Below, in pieces: positions 27,134 to 36,368 of a DNA stretch of 64,000 nucleotides. Made by a program: the position numbers and the translations under genes. Position 1 is the stretch's first letter, and every line of letters begins with the position of its first letter. The DNA is taken from assembly GCA_947498455.1 (NCBI GenBank), contig CANMKK010000023.1, positions 1 to 64,000 on the forward strand, given 5' to 3'. Under the pieces are notes generated by a model, which did not search any database, had not been told where the DNA came from, and was given only the letters and a program-made list of their open reading frames with translations. The DNA comes from an uncultured Aquimarina sp. Lineage in GTDB: Bacteria; Bacteroidota; Bacteroidia; Flavobacteriales; Flavobacteriaceae.

Positions 27134-28498
27134 TCATTCAATAAGCCTTTTTAACCACTTTAATTTGGTACTGGTATAAGGTGAGTACTTAAGGTTTAAT
27201 TCTAATAAAAAAGACTTTTGTAAAATACTTTTATAATGAGAAAATGTCTCGAAGCCTGCTTTTCCGTGATATTTTCCTATTCCACTATCTCCAACACCAC
27301 CAAAAGGAAGGTTTTGCTCCATAAAATGCATAACGGCATCATTCACGGCACCACCACCAAAAGAAACCTCTTTGAGAATTTTATTTTTTACTTTTTTATT
27401 TTTTGTGAAAACATAGCATGATAATGGTTTCGATAAAGTTTTGATATCTGCGATAGCTTCTTCTATAGAATCAAAAGATAACACAGGAAGAATTGGTCCA
27501 AAAATTTCTTCCTGCATAACATTGTCAGATAGTGTTACATCAGTTAAAATAGTTGGATGTATGATTCTGTCCTCTATATTATAATCACCACCGTGATATA
27601 CTTTAATAGGATCAATATAATCTACTAGTCTGTCAAAGTTTTTTTTATTTACTATTTGTGTATAGTTTTGATTTTCAATTTTATAATCCTGAAGATCGAT
27701 GTGCTTTTTTAGTGCAGCTAAAAAGGCTTGTTTTATTTCTGATTCGACTAAAATATAATCTGGAGCAATGCAAGTTTGTCCTGTGTTTAAGAACTTTGCC
27801 CAAACAAGACGCTTTGCTGTCATATCTATATTAACATCTTTGGTAATGATTGCCGGACTTTTTCCTCCTAACTCTAGAGTGACAGGAGTTAAATGCTTTG
27901 CTGCTGCTTGATAAACTATTTTACCAACAGGTGTACTTCCGGTAAAAAATATTTTGTCAAATTTTACTTTTAGTAATGCAGTCGTTTCTTTAATACCTCC
28001 TTCTATGACCCTAAAAAAACAAGGGTCAAAACTTTTATTAATGATGTTGCTTAAAGCAGCAGCAGATTGATGAGGTATTTCACTAGGTTTTAGAATAATA
28101 GTACATCCTGCTGTAATTGCTGCAATTACAGGAACTAAGGATAATTGATATGGGTAGTTCCAAGCTCCCATAACCAATACCGTACCATAAGGTTCCGGAA
28201 TTATATAACTCTTTCCGGGAGTATTTGCTAAACTGGTAGACACCCTTTTTTTTCTAGACCATTTTTTTATTTTAACTAGGGCGAGATCAATTTCATGATA
28301 AATTATAGATAGCTCAGTAACATATGTTTCATACTTAGATTTTTTAAAATCATTGTAAATAGCATTATACAAAAGATCTTCATTTTTTCTAATAACACTT
28401 TTCAGACGTTTTAATTCTTTAACTCTAAAAGGAATATCCTTAGTTACATTGGTGTTAAAAAAATGACGTTGTTTTTGTATGATCTCTTGATAATCCAT
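27134..28498 (-). CDS. Aldehyde dehydrogenase, class 3 (fatty aldehyde) type
   Basis: 454 residues. Catalytic Cys in NTGQTCIAPDYI, general base Glu in TLELGGKSPAI, and the NAD loop FTGSTPVGKIV. The short length and lack of an N-terminal extension fit the ALDH3 group that oxidises medium- and long-chain aldehydes. It is 49 bp downstream of a fatty acid hydroxylase gene, so an operon for lipid oxidation is plausible. The C-terminal KLKWLKRLIE helix is amphipathic and may contact the membrane. Confidence 0.93.
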   Translation of the reverse strand: MDYQEIIQKQRHFFNTNVTKDIPFRVKELKRLKSVIRKNEDLLYNAIYNDFKKSKYETYVTELSIIYHEIDLALVKIKKWSRKKRVSTSLANTPGKSYIIPEPYGTVLVMGAWNYPYQLSLVPVIAAITAGCTIILKPSEIPHQSAAALSNIINKSFDPCFFRVIEGGIKETTALLKVKFDKIFFTGSTPVGKIVYQAAAKHLTPVTLELGGKSPAIITKDVNIDMTAKRLVWAKFLNTGQTCIAPDYILVESEIKQAFLAALKKHIDLQDYKIENQNYTQIVNKKNFDRLVDYIDPIKVYHGGDYNIEDRIIHPTILTDVTLSDNVMQEEIFGPILPVLSFDSIEEAIADIKTLSKPLSCYVFTKNKKVKNKILKEVSFGGGAVNDAVMHFMEQNLPFGGVGDSGIGKYHGKAGFETFSHYKSILQKSFLLELNLKYSPYTSTKLKWLKRLIE

Positions 28499-28547
28499 AA
28501 TTTAATATACTATAAAAGAACATAATAAAGTAAGTTTTCTATTAGTA

Positions 28548-29468
28548 CTACTTCTTTAATTCGAGCTCTTTTTGCATTTGTTTTACAGTCATTGTACTTC
28601 CATCATGACTCCATCCAGGAGGACCAAAAATGTACATGAATTTATGATACCAGTTTTTAGATTTTTTAGTGTCATTCCAGATATCTTTATACTCATGTGT
28701 GAGAATTATCCAAGGATTGTAAGAATCAGGAGCGTGAGTAACGCCATATTGAACCTCAATATTCTCATCAAGTTCTTTCCAAGTTCCAAAAATTTTATCA
28801 AAAATATTAAGAAATCCGCCATGATTTTTATCCATATATTCTACGTTTTTTGCATGGTGGACCTGATGCATCGTATGTGTATTAAAGATTTTTTCTATAA
28901 TTCCCATTTTGGGGATATACACAGAATGAAGTTGAAATTGCCATAAAGCTTCTATTCCTAGACAAACGATTACCATATTAGGGTCGAATCCTATTGCAGG
29001 CATCCACATATAGAATAAAGGTTTGTATAATAGTGTAAACCATCCATTGCGTACTGCAGTTCCTAAATTAAAATTATCTGAAGAATGATGTACAATGTGA
29101 GCGGCCCATAAAGCTCTTACCATATGATTTTGTCTATGAAACCAGTAATAGGTGTAATCATCTGCGAGCTGACATAATAACCATACGTACCAAGCAAAAC
29201 CAAAAGATTCCCATCCCATGATATTAGTTCGAACGCCATCTATTTCGGGATTAAATAAATTATACACAAAATGGAAAAGTATGATAGAAAAAATTGTTTT
29301 TATCAAAGGGCCTAAAATAGCAGATCCAACACCCATGGTGACGCTGGCTCTTAAATCTTTCCAATTATATAAATCTTTGTTGCCGTGAGTTTTACTATAG
29401 GTAAGTTCTACTAAAATTAAGGCTAAAAAACATGGTACTCCATATTTTAGGGGTTCAATAAAATCCAT
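28548..29468 (-). CDS. Fatty acid hydroxylase/sterol desaturase-family membrane protein
   Basis: 306 residues with four or five hydrophobic segments and the di-iron histidine boxes HRQNH, HIVHHSSD and HTMHQVHHAKN that define the superfamily. The substrate is probably a membrane lipid or carotenoid. Upstream of the aldehyde dehydrogenase by 49 bp. The 400-bp upstream region contains a dispersed repeat and AT-rich DNA but no other gene. Confidence 0.93.
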   Translation of the reverse strand: MDFIEPLKYGVPCFLALILVELTYSKTHGNKDLYNWKDLRASVTMGVGSAILGPLIKTIFSIILFHFVYNLFNPEIDGVRTNIMGWESFGFAWYVWLLCQLADDYTYYWFHRQNHMVRALWAAHIVHHSSDNFNLGTAVRNGWFTLLYKPLFYMWMPAIGFDPNMVIVCLGIEALWQFQLHSVYIPKMGIIEKIFNTHTMHQVHHAKNVEYMDKNHGGFLNIFDKIFGTWKELDENIEVQYGVTHAPDSYNPWIILTHEYKDIWNDTKKSKNWYHKFMYIFGPPGWSHDGSTMTVKQMQKELELKK

Positions 29469-29868
29469 TTTTTTTGTATTCTAATTAAGTGGCAAAATAT
29501 AATAAGAATTTATAGTAAAACTTTCATAAAACATGTTTTAAATGAAAAATATATGTTTTTTCCTTTTCATTCTTGAAAAAGAGCGCATAAATGTTTCATT
29601 TTAATTTTTTAATGGAAAGAATTATTCTCTTATTTTATTCAATATTTTTCCTGTAACATTCAATAAAGAAATGTGTTATAGAATAACGTATATATACGAT
29701 TATATTATATGTGAGTGTACTCTAAGTTTTTAATAAAAGTATATTTAATCCACATTGTAGAGTTTAATTCTCCTTGACTTACCTCGAAATTCTAAAATTT
29801 TGTATCCACTGAATGCTTAGTGGTAGTTGACTATATTTTTCTATTAGAAATAGGAAGAACTTAACTAT
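29469..29868. other. AT-rich intergenic region with a family 2 repeat
   Basis: No gene is seen. It must carry the promoter of the fatty acid hydroxylase (left, minus strand), but no clear -7 box stands out. The family 2 element at 29745-29834 occupies its right end. Confidence 0.6.
29745..29834 (-). repeat. Family 2 3' element
   Basis: A noncoding copy that aligns with 58225-58330 (AATCCACATTGTRGAGTTTA, then CTCGAAATTCTAAAA, then GTRTCCRCTGAAWGCTT, then TAGTTGACTAT). It starts 35 bp 3' of the VOC gene and has the same orientation as the other copies. Confidence 0.75.
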
Positions 29869-30258
29869 CTATTTTGCAAAAATCTGAGAAGGATCTTTAA
29901 AAGATTTAAACTCTAAGGCATTACCACAAGGGTCTTGAAAAAACATGGTAGCTTGTTCTCCGATTTCTCCTTCGAATCTTATATATGGCTTTATGTCGAA
30001 CTGAATATTTTTTTTGATAAGCATATTTGCGAAATTTTGCCAAGTTTCCCATTCTAAAATAATCCCGAAGTGAGGTACAGGAACTTCCTTGCCATCAATA
30101 CTATTATGATGTTGCTTTTCAGTTTCTAATTTGGGTTTAAAATGAATTACCAACTGATGACCAAAAAAATTAAAGTCTACCCAATGATCACTACTACGAC
30201 CTTCTTTGAGTTCTAAAATAGAGTTGTAAAAACCTCTGGCTAATTCTAAATTATCCAC
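29869..30258 (-). CDS. VOC-family (glyoxalase/dioxygenase-like) protein without a canonical start
   Basis: The first canonical start is GTG at 30258, giving 129 residues (DNLELARGFYNSILELKEG... to CGNALEFKSF). Vicinal-oxygen-chelate proteins need the strand just before it, and the frame does continue upstream as NTLSPFHLAIPV, with the metal-ligand His. No ATG, GTG or TTG occurs between that and the in-frame stop at 30343-30345. Either an ATC codon (30303 or 30294) is used, the start has mutated, or a base is wrong. Other ligands (GHQLVIHFKP and the C-terminal Glu) are intact. It lies directly after the DUF4440-like gene. Confidence 0.75.
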   Translation of the reverse strand: MDNLELARGFYNSILELKEGRSSDHWVDFNFFGHQLVIHFKPKLETEKQHHNSIDGKEVPVPHFGIILEWETWQNFANMLIKKNIQFDIKPYIRFEGEIGEQATMFFQDPCGNALEFKSFKDPSQIFAK

Positions 30259-30346
30259 TGGTATTGCTAAATGAAAAGGAGAGAGCGTATTGATAAGATT
30301 GATTTTTAGTTTTGAAAAGTTATAATTTAAAAAAAAGAAGAATTAT

Positions 30347-31303
30347 TTAGTCTTTTATCTTGTTCCAGATATCTAGATACATTTTCCATTGATTATTGAC
30401 TTTTTTCCATACTACTACATATTTTCCTTTGTAACTAGTCTCTGTTCCATCGTTATTTTTATCTGTGCCTCTAAAATAACCATAATCATGTGCTGTATTA
30501 TCTAGAACTATGATTTCCTTGGATATAATTTCGTGACTGATAGGTGTATATCCCGATGAATTAGACCAACGTTCTTTTATGGCTTTGCGTCCTTGTATTA
30601 TATCTGTATTATTAGGAAAGATTTTGGCGTCTATTGTATAGGCATTAGTTATTGCATCATAATCTTGTTTAAGATATGAATGAGAGAAAGCTTTGGATGC
30701 AGCTACTATTTGTTCTTTATCTGTAGACATAGAAACAGGAGTACGTTTAGTACATTCTATTTTCCAGGTTGGGAAAGAAAATGACTCATCGGCATTTACC
30801 CAGGCACCCAGCCATTTAAATCCTCCTTCTGTAATGTCATAAAAGCGTATTTTATAAAAACCATCCATGCCATTAGGAGCTTTTTGCTTTCGATAGAGAA
30901 TAATTTGATCTTCTTTTTTATTCCCCTCCCAAACAGATAATACTGTAGTAGGAGATGCAGAAGCATAATAGTGTACATACCAACGACTACTATCTGCAAT
31001 AAATTGTCGAATACTTCCGGAGTTTTTTCCATCTTCCTTAATGGTTTGATCTTGTACAGCCATACCATTCATAATATATTTAAACTCCCAGGACATTTTA
31101 TTAGGTGTACCCCAAGAATTATCTTTATTTCTGGTAAGCGAATTACAATCACATATCCCAATTAATGAGGAGAAGTCCTTTATTTCGCTTGGAGCTTCTG
31201 GATTGGGCCTTCCAAAAGGATATGCCTCTGAAGGTTCATATTCACTTTGGGCATTAATGCTACTAAATACCAATACACATATTCCTAGAATAAACAATTT
31301 CAT
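30347..31303 (-). CDS. Exported protein with a C-terminal SnoaL/DUF4440-like domain
   Basis: 318 residues with a signal peptide (1-18, ending SSINAQ). The N-terminal half (about 40-195) is a beta-rich DUF1579-like domain (SWEFKYIMNGMAVQDQTI). The C-terminal half (about 200-318) is a SnoaL/NTF2-like domain (AASKAFSHSYLKQDYDAIT, ending YLDIWNKI), the fold of many small-molecule isomerases and accessory domains. The catalytic function is unknown. It precedes the VOC gene by 88 bp or less. Confidence 0.8.
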   Translation of the reverse strand: MKLFILGICVLVFSSINAQSEYEPSEAYPFGRPNPEAPSEIKDFSSLIGICDCNSLTRNKDNSWGTPNKMSWEFKYIMNGMAVQDQTIKEDGKNSGSIRQFIADSSRWYVHYYASASPTTVLSVWEGNKKEDQIILYRKQKAPNGMDGFYKIRFYDITEGGFKWLGAWVNADESFSFPTWKIECTKRTPVSMSTDKEQIVAASKAFSHSYLKQDYDAITNAYTIDAKIFPNNTDIIQGRKAIKERWSNSSGYTPISHEIISKEIIVLDNTAHDYGYFRGTDKNNDGTETSYKGKYVVVWKKVNNQWKMYLDIWNKIKD

Positions 31304-31396
31304 AAGACGTTAGAATTGATGAGTAGGTAATTTACTTATTTTGACATACCGATTAAAAGCAGTGAAAAGAAATTGTGATTTAATTAACAAGAAAGG

Positions 31397-32272
31397 TTAA
31401 TCCCTGCTATTTCTCCTGTTTTTATTCTTTGGGGAAGACGAGTCTCGTTTCGCGGAACTTTTTCTGTTATCATTTTTAGAATTGAAACGTTTCGTATTAC
31501 CTCGTTGCCTTTTTGGTTTAGTTTCTTCAATTAATGAAGCCTCTTCGGTCTTACTAGATTCACCAACATCCGAATTAATAACCTTTAATTCTTGTTCTGT
31601 TAGATACCTCCATTGTCCAACGGGGACATCTAGATTGACATTCATAATCCGAATTCTTTTAAGCCGTATTACATCATACCCCAGATATTCACACATTCTG
31701 CGAATCTGACGGTTTAACCCCTGTGTGAGGACGATCTTAAAATCGTATTTACTAATTTGTTCTACTTTGCATTTTCGGGTTACGGTATCTAATATTGGAA
31801 TCCCATTCCCCATTCTTTTTATGAATTGAGGGCTAATTAATTTATTTACAGTTACTACGTATTCTTTCTCGTGATTGTTTCTAGCTCTAAGTACTTTATT
31901 TACAATATCTCCATCGCTCGTCAAGAAGATAAGGCCTTCACTCGGTTTGTCCAGTCTTCCAATCGGAAAAATACGTTTAGGATAATTTATATAATCAATA
32001 ATATTATCTTTTTCATGTTGAGCAGTGGTGCAAACGATACCTATCGGTTTGTGAAATGCGAGATATACGTGCTTCTCTTTTGATTTGGTTATTAACTCAC
32101 CATCAACGCGTACTTCATCACCAGAAGTAACTTTGGTTCCCATTTCAGGAACTTTACCGTTAATAGTAACACGGCCTTGATCAATAAGTTTGTCGGCTTC
32201 ACGACGAGAGCAATAGCCTACTTCGCTCAAGTACTTATTAAGTCTTATTAGATTAGAATTTTCCACATGCAA
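31397..32272 (-). CDS. rluF: 23S rRNA pseudouridine synthase RluF
   Basis: 291 residues. An N-terminal S4 RNA-binding domain (LNKYLSEVGYCSRREADKLI) is followed by the RsuA/RluB/E/F catalytic core with the nucleophilic Asp in GRLDKPSEGL. The C-terminal 50 residues are a basic, low-complexity tail (KPKRQRGNTKRFNSKN...) as in many flavobacterial members. The RluF subclass is favoured by the overall spacing. The enzyme modifies U2604 in E. coli 23S rRNA. 15 bp after the hydrolase gene on the same strand. Confidence 0.9.
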   Translation of the reverse strand: MHVENSNLIRLNKYLSEVGYCSRREADKLIDQGRVTINGKVPEMGTKVTSGDEVRVDGELITKSKEKHVYLAFHKPIGIVCTTAQHEKDNIIDYINYPKRIFPIGRLDKPSEGLIFLTSDGDIVNKVLRARNNHEKEYVVTVNKLISPQFIKRMGNGIPILDTVTRKCKVEQISKYDFKIVLTQGLNRQIRRMCEYLGYDVIRLKRIRIMNVNLDVPVGQWRYLTEQELKVINSDVGESSKTEEASLIEETKPKRQRGNTKRFNSKNDNRKSSAKRDSSSPKNKNRRNSRD

Positions 32273-32287
32273 AGGTGCTTATAAAAT

Positions 32288-33127
32288 TTAATCTTTCAAA
32301 AAATCAATAATCATATCATCCACTTCATCAAAAAATAAAGAATGTCCAAAATCTGTTGTTGTAATAAGTTTTACATTATTCCAGTTTTCTTGAATTTTTT
32401 TGGCGCCAGAATGTGGGGCAATTTTATCGTGTTTATCGTGTATTAAAAGCCCATATTGTTTAATGCTTTTGGAGAATTCAGACATAGAAAATTCTTCAAA
32501 ATAAAAACCAAATTTGTTCTTAAAATATTGGTTTAGAGCTTTCATGAACTTGTCAGACAATTTGAGTGCTTTTTGATACCCATTCATAATAGATGACATT
32601 TCTACAGGAGGAGCGAGCATGACTAATTTTTCTATCTCTGGAGTCGGATATTTATATTGATGAAATATTGTAGCCATCGCACCTACGGAATGTCCTATGA
32701 TATGGTTAGGTCGATATAATTCTACAATTTTCTGAAGACATTCTGTATATAAAGGTATATTAAGAATCTTCCCTGTAGAATTACCTTGTGCTGGTGCATC
32801 AAATGCTATGACATTAAAGCCTAGTTGATGTAATTTTTCTATTAATGTTTTCCATCGATGTGTATTACTTTCCCAGCCGTGAACCATTAGAACGGTTTCT
32901 CCCATATTACCCCAGCGATACGTTTGGATGTAATCATTGTTTATTTGCACAACTTCATCTTCAGCCTCTTCTAAAAAATATTCCTGATGGGGTAGTACTT
33001 TTCCTTTTAAGGGTTTACTAAATAGTAAATAGGCCTTATGTAATGCTTTTTTTTTATTAAAAATGAATAAAAACTGTAATCGTTTTCCAACTAGAATGGG
33101 GGCATACTTTTTTATTATTTCCTTCAT
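32288..33127 (-). CDS. Alpha/beta hydrolase
   Basis: About 279 residues from the ATG at 33127 (MKEIIKKYAP). An upstream in-frame ATG would overlap the cupin gene by 43 bp. Nucleophile elbow GHSVGAMA, oxyanion region VMVHGWESNTHRW, catalytic Asp and His regions LIHDKHDKI and TTDFGHSLF. Likely a serine hydrolase or esterase. Its start is 2 bp after the cupin stop, showing translational coupling. Confidence 0.9.
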   Translation of the reverse strand: MKEIIKKYAPILVGKRLQFLFIFNKKKALHKAYLLFSKPLKGKVLPHQEYFLEEAEDEVVQINNDYIQTYRWGNMGETVLMVHGWESNTHRWKTLIEKLHQLGFNVIAFDAPAQGNSTGKILNIPLYTECLQKIVELYRPNHIIGHSVGAMATIFHQYKYPTPEIEKLVMLAPPVEMSSIMNGYQKALKLSDKFMKALNQYFKNKFGFYFEEFSMSEFSKSIKQYGLLIHDKHDKIAPHSGAKKIQENWNNVKLITTTDFGHSLFFDEVDDMIIDFLKD

Positions 33128-33129
33128 AA

Positions 33130-33495
33130 TTATTCTCGGTGTACAGTTTCTATAGAAAATGCGGGAAGGCATATTGCAATATATTCACACTCTTCTTCGA
33201 ATGGATTGGCATATTGCACTCTTGTGTTTTTTTCGATTTTAATAGACTGACCAGATTCTAAAATAATTTTTTCGTTATCAATAATAAACTGTTTTTTACC
33301 CCTAATGATGTAAGTGTACTCATCAAATTCTGGAGTTTGAAAAGGTTCTTGCCATTTTGGAGGAGCAACCATATGAGCAATACTAATTGTAGAGTTTCCG
33401 TCTGTTGCTTTTCCAAAATGTTCTTCAATTAATTTTCCATCATTGGTGGGGACAACAAATGGAGATTTCTGAATTTGATATTTTTTAGTACTCAT
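33130..33495 (-). CDS. Small cupin-domain protein
   Basis: 121 residues, a single beta-barrel: WQEPFQTPEFDEYTYIIRGKKQFII followed by LESGQSIKIEKNTRVQYANP. The usual metal His pair is largely replaced (Glu and Tyr occupy the region), so metal use is uncertain. The product joins an apparent four-gene run with the lipoprotein upstream and the hydrolase downstream. Confidence 0.88.
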   Translation of the reverse strand: MSTKKYQIQKSPFVVPTNDGKLIEEHFGKATDGNSTISIAHMVAPPKWQEPFQTPEFDEYTYIIRGKKQFIIDNEKIILESGQSIKIEKNTRVQYANPFEEECEYIAICLPAFSIETVHRE

Positions 33496-33512
33496 ATTTT
33501 ATGTATCCCATT

Positions 33513-34079
33513 TTAATTTTTATCCCAGCTAATAAAGAAATGTTTGATTTTGGCAGAATCCGGAATTTGAGAAGCATTTATTGTTATATCCGTGTTAAGT
33601 TTATATTCACTAGGGAGTTCTTTTTTATCAATAGTTAAATATGCCTGAATACTATCCACAAATACTACCGCAGCACTTAATGTATTATTAATTTTAGAAA
33701 TAGTGTAGTGATCTTTAATATCTTTAAAAACTCCCGAAGAAGATAATCCGGAAATTGTTTTATACCTAGGATCTATAATTTGTATATTTTCTATAGTAGA
33801 TGATAGGTCAGTATCTTCTTTTGGTTCGATAATTAATAGTTTTTTTCCACCTTTTTCATAGATTTCTATTTCACTAGTTGTATTTAGAGTTTCACTTCCT
33901 GCGACTTTTTTAACAATAGAATCATTAGCATAAATGGAGTCTAGTTGTTGTACTCTGGTTGTGTTGGTAAGATGACCTATTCTGTTTGACGATATTTCGA
34001 AAGGATCTTGTTTTTTTTCTTTTTGACAACTGATAATGATCAGAGCTAGAAGTAATAGGTAATATATTTGTTTTGACAT
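33513..34079 (-). CDS. Predicted lipoprotein of unknown function
   Basis: 188 residues with a lipobox (LIIISC, Cys at about 18), then KEKKQDPF. The mature domain contains GHLTNTTRVQQLDSIYAND and DPRYKTISGLSSSGVFKDI, a pattern seen in uncharacterised Flavobacteriaceae lipoproteins. 18 bp before the cupin gene. It is probably in the outer or inner membrane, facing the periplasm. Confidence 0.75.
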   Translation of the reverse strand: MSKQIYYLLLLALIIISCQKEKKQDPFEISSNRIGHLTNTTRVQQLDSIYANDSIVKKVAGSETLNTTSEIEIYEKGGKKLLIIEPKEDTDLSSTIENIQIIDPRYKTISGLSSSGVFKDIKDHYTISKINNTLSAAVVFVDSIQAYLTIDKKELPSEYKLNTDITINASQIPDSAKIKHFFISWDKN

Positions 34080-34128
34080 GATTTGGTGTAGTTTATAGTA
34101 TTATTAACTATGCATAATAGGTATTTGT

Positions 34129-35658
34129 TTAACGAAGCAGCTTATTTAGAACACCTAATGCACCTCTGATAAATGTGGCACTGGTTAATACCTTAATAAC
34201 GGCTCTTTCTGTAGTGCTTGTTCTTCTGGATTTCGACTTGGAAGTATTTCTTTTTAATTTTTCTCTTTCCTTTTTTGCGGCAACCTTAGCTTCTTCTGCT
34301 TCGGCTTTTTCAATTTTTTCGGTTAGAATCTCGTACGCACTTTCTCTATCAATATCCTCATTATATTTTTTACTAAGATTAGATTTTTTTAATAGTGTCT
34401 GCAATTCATCATCAGAAAGAATATCCATTCTACTCATAGGAGCCCTAAGCATTGTCGCTGCTAATGGTGTGGGTTTTCCTTTTTCATCTAATGCAGAGAC
34501 TAGTGCTTCTCCAATTCCTAGAGAAGTTAATACTTCTTTAGTATCATAAAACTCCGAGATGGGATAGTTTTCTGCGGTTAATTTAATTGCCTTACGATCT
34601 TTGGCTGTAAATGCTCGTAACGCGTGTTGAACTTTTAAGCCCAGTTGACCTAGCACTCCATCCGGAACATCTGTAGGGTTTTGTGTAACAAAATAAAGAC
34701 CGACTCCTTTAGATCGAATCAGTTTTACAATACTTTCTATTTGATCCATTAAGGCATTGGATGCTTGTTTAAAAATTAGATGGGCTTCATCAAGAAAAAT
34801 AACTAATTCTGGTCGCCCACTATCTCCTTGCTCTGGAAATGTGCTATATACTTCGGCAAGAAGGCTTAGCATAAATGTAGAAAATAGTTTGGGTTTATCT
34901 TGTATGTCTGTAAGTCTTATAATATTAATAAAACCACGGCCATTATCATCTACTCTGCATAAATCATTTACATCAAAGGATCGCTCTCCGAAAAAGAGGT
35001 CAGCTCCTTGTTGTTCTAATGCTACAATTTTACGGAGTATCGAACCAGTGGAGGCAGTAGAAATTCTTCCATAATCTTTTTCTAAATCTTTTTTCCCTTC
35101 ACCAGTTGCGTACTGAAGTACTTTTTTTAAGTCTTTTAAATCTAGTAAGGGTAATTTGTTGTCATCACAGTATTTAAAAATTATAGCCATGATTCCAGCT
35201 TGAGTTTCAGTTACATCAAGTATTCTAGAGAATAATACAGGGCCAAATTCACTAACAGTTGCTTTTAATCGGACTCCACCTTGTTCGGATAAGGAAAGAA
35301 TCTCCACAGGAAAACCTTTAGCTTCAAAAGGAATTCCGATTTTTTCGTGCCGCTCATCGATTTTTGGATGCCCAGGACTTGCAGCAGCTAATCCACTTAA
35401 GTCTCCTTTTATATCCATAAGAAGTACTGGTATTCCTTGTTCACTTAGGTTTTCGGCTAATACCTGTAATGTTTTTGTCTTCCCCGTTCCTGTTGCTCCA
35501 GCTATAAGCCCATGCCTGTTTAAGGTTTTTAAAGGAATTTTTACGTGTGCATCGGTGATCGTTTCTCCATTGTGCATTGCTGCTCCTAATGTTATAAAAT
35601 CCCCTTTAGTGGTATAACCTTTATTAATATGGTCAAAGAATTCCTGATGATTATCCAT
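34129..35658 (-). CDS. HerA-like ATPase (DUF853 family)
   Basis: 509 residues. Walker A GATGTGKT (about 53-60), Walker B ELVIFLDEAHLIF (about 285) and an arginine-rich C-terminus (KSRRTSTTERAVIKVL) after a Lys/Glu coiled coil. Family DUF853 belongs to the FtsK/HerA superfamily, and some members help DNA processing. No nuclease partner (NurA-like) is adjacent here. The upstream 50 bp before 34079 is short, so it may be read with the lipoprotein gene. Confidence 0.93.
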   Translation of the reverse strand: MDNHQEFFDHINKGYTTKGDFITLGAAMHNGETITDAHVKIPLKTLNRHGLIAGATGTGKTKTLQVLAENLSEQGIPVLLMDIKGDLSGLAAASPGHPKIDERHEKIGIPFEAKGFPVEILSLSEQGGVRLKATVSEFGPVLFSRILDVTETQAGIMAIIFKYCDDNKLPLLDLKDLKKVLQYATGEGKKDLEKDYGRISTASTGSILRKIVALEQQGADLFFGERSFDVNDLCRVDDNGRGFINIIRLTDIQDKPKLFSTFMLSLLAEVYSTFPEQGDSGRPELVIFLDEAHLIFKQASNALMDQIESIVKLIRSKGVGLYFVTQNPTDVPDGVLGQLGLKVQHALRAFTAKDRKAIKLTAENYPISEFYDTKEVLTSLGIGEALVSALDEKGKPTPLAATMLRAPMSRMDILSDDELQTLLKKSNLSKKYNEDIDRESAYEILTEKIEKAEAEEAKVAAKKEREKLKRNTSKSKSRRTSTTERAVIKVLTSATFIRGALGVLNKLLR

Positions 35659-35812
35659 GATTTATTATAAATTTTGATAAAAATAGGAATCTTAATAATT
35701 CTTTGGAAATGAATATGAAGTGTTTTTATAATAATTTAAGGAATCACTAAATAGTTATGTGATTATAGTTTAATTTAGAAGAGTTGTAGAATCCATTTTA
35801 GAATATAAAATT

Positions 35813-36268
35813 ATGAAACGTATATGTATACTCACCTTTTTGACTGTTATAGTATTTGGTTGTACAACCAATCCTGATTCTTCTGAAACTATTATTTTTC
35901 ATAAAACACATGAACCAAAAAAAATAAACGCACCATTTTCTGATGCTGTACAAGTAGGGAATTTATATTTTTTATCGGGACAAGTAGGAATTGACCATAA
36001 GACTAGAAAGCTTGTGGATGGAGGTATTCAATCAGAAACGAAACAGACATTAGAAAATATTAAGGCTGTTTTAGAGCATCATAATATGAGTATGGGCAAT
36101 GTGGTTAAGTGTACAGTAATTCTTGCAGATATTAATGATTTTGTTGCTTTTAATAATATATATAAGACATACTTCCCTAATAAACCGGCTCGTACAACAT
36201 TTGCTGCAAAAAAGTTAGCTGTTGGAGCTAAGATTGAGATTGAATGTATTGCGGTTAAAAGTGAATAG
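35813..36268 (+). CDS. RidA-family protein with a lipoprotein signal
   Basis: 151 residues. Residues 1-18 form a lipoprotein signal with lipobox VFGC. The remainder is a full RidA/YjgF domain: QVGNLYFLSGQVGID, then the conserved Arg in PARTTFAAKKLAVGAKIEIECIAV. Classical RidA deaminates 2-aminoacrylate and similar enamines in the cytosol, so an envelope-anchored copy is unusual but known in Bacteroidota. Stand-alone, 100 bp before queE. Confidence 0.88.
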   Translation: MKRICILTFLTVIVFGCTTNPDSSETIIFHKTHEPKKINAPFSDAVQVGNLYFLSGQVGIDHKTRKLVDGGIQSETKQTLENIKAVLEHHNMSMGNVVKCTVILADINDFVAFNNIYKTYFPNKPARTTFAAKKLAVGAKIEIECIAVKSE

Positions 36269-36353
36269 AGATGTAAAAGCAGTACTCTAAAAATATAGAT
36301 GGTAACTGTTATAAGATTAATAACTGAATATTTAGCATTCTTAATTTATTATC

Positions 36354-36361
36354 TACCTTTG
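36354..36361 (+). promoter_or_regulatory. Bacteroidota -7 box of queE
   Basis: TACCTTTG is a perfect match to TAnnTTTG and lies only 7 bp before the ATG at 36369, so the mRNA would be leaderless or nearly so. The alternative is initiation at a downstream ATG (36408). Confidence 0.6.
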
Positions 36362-36368
36362 CAATCTT

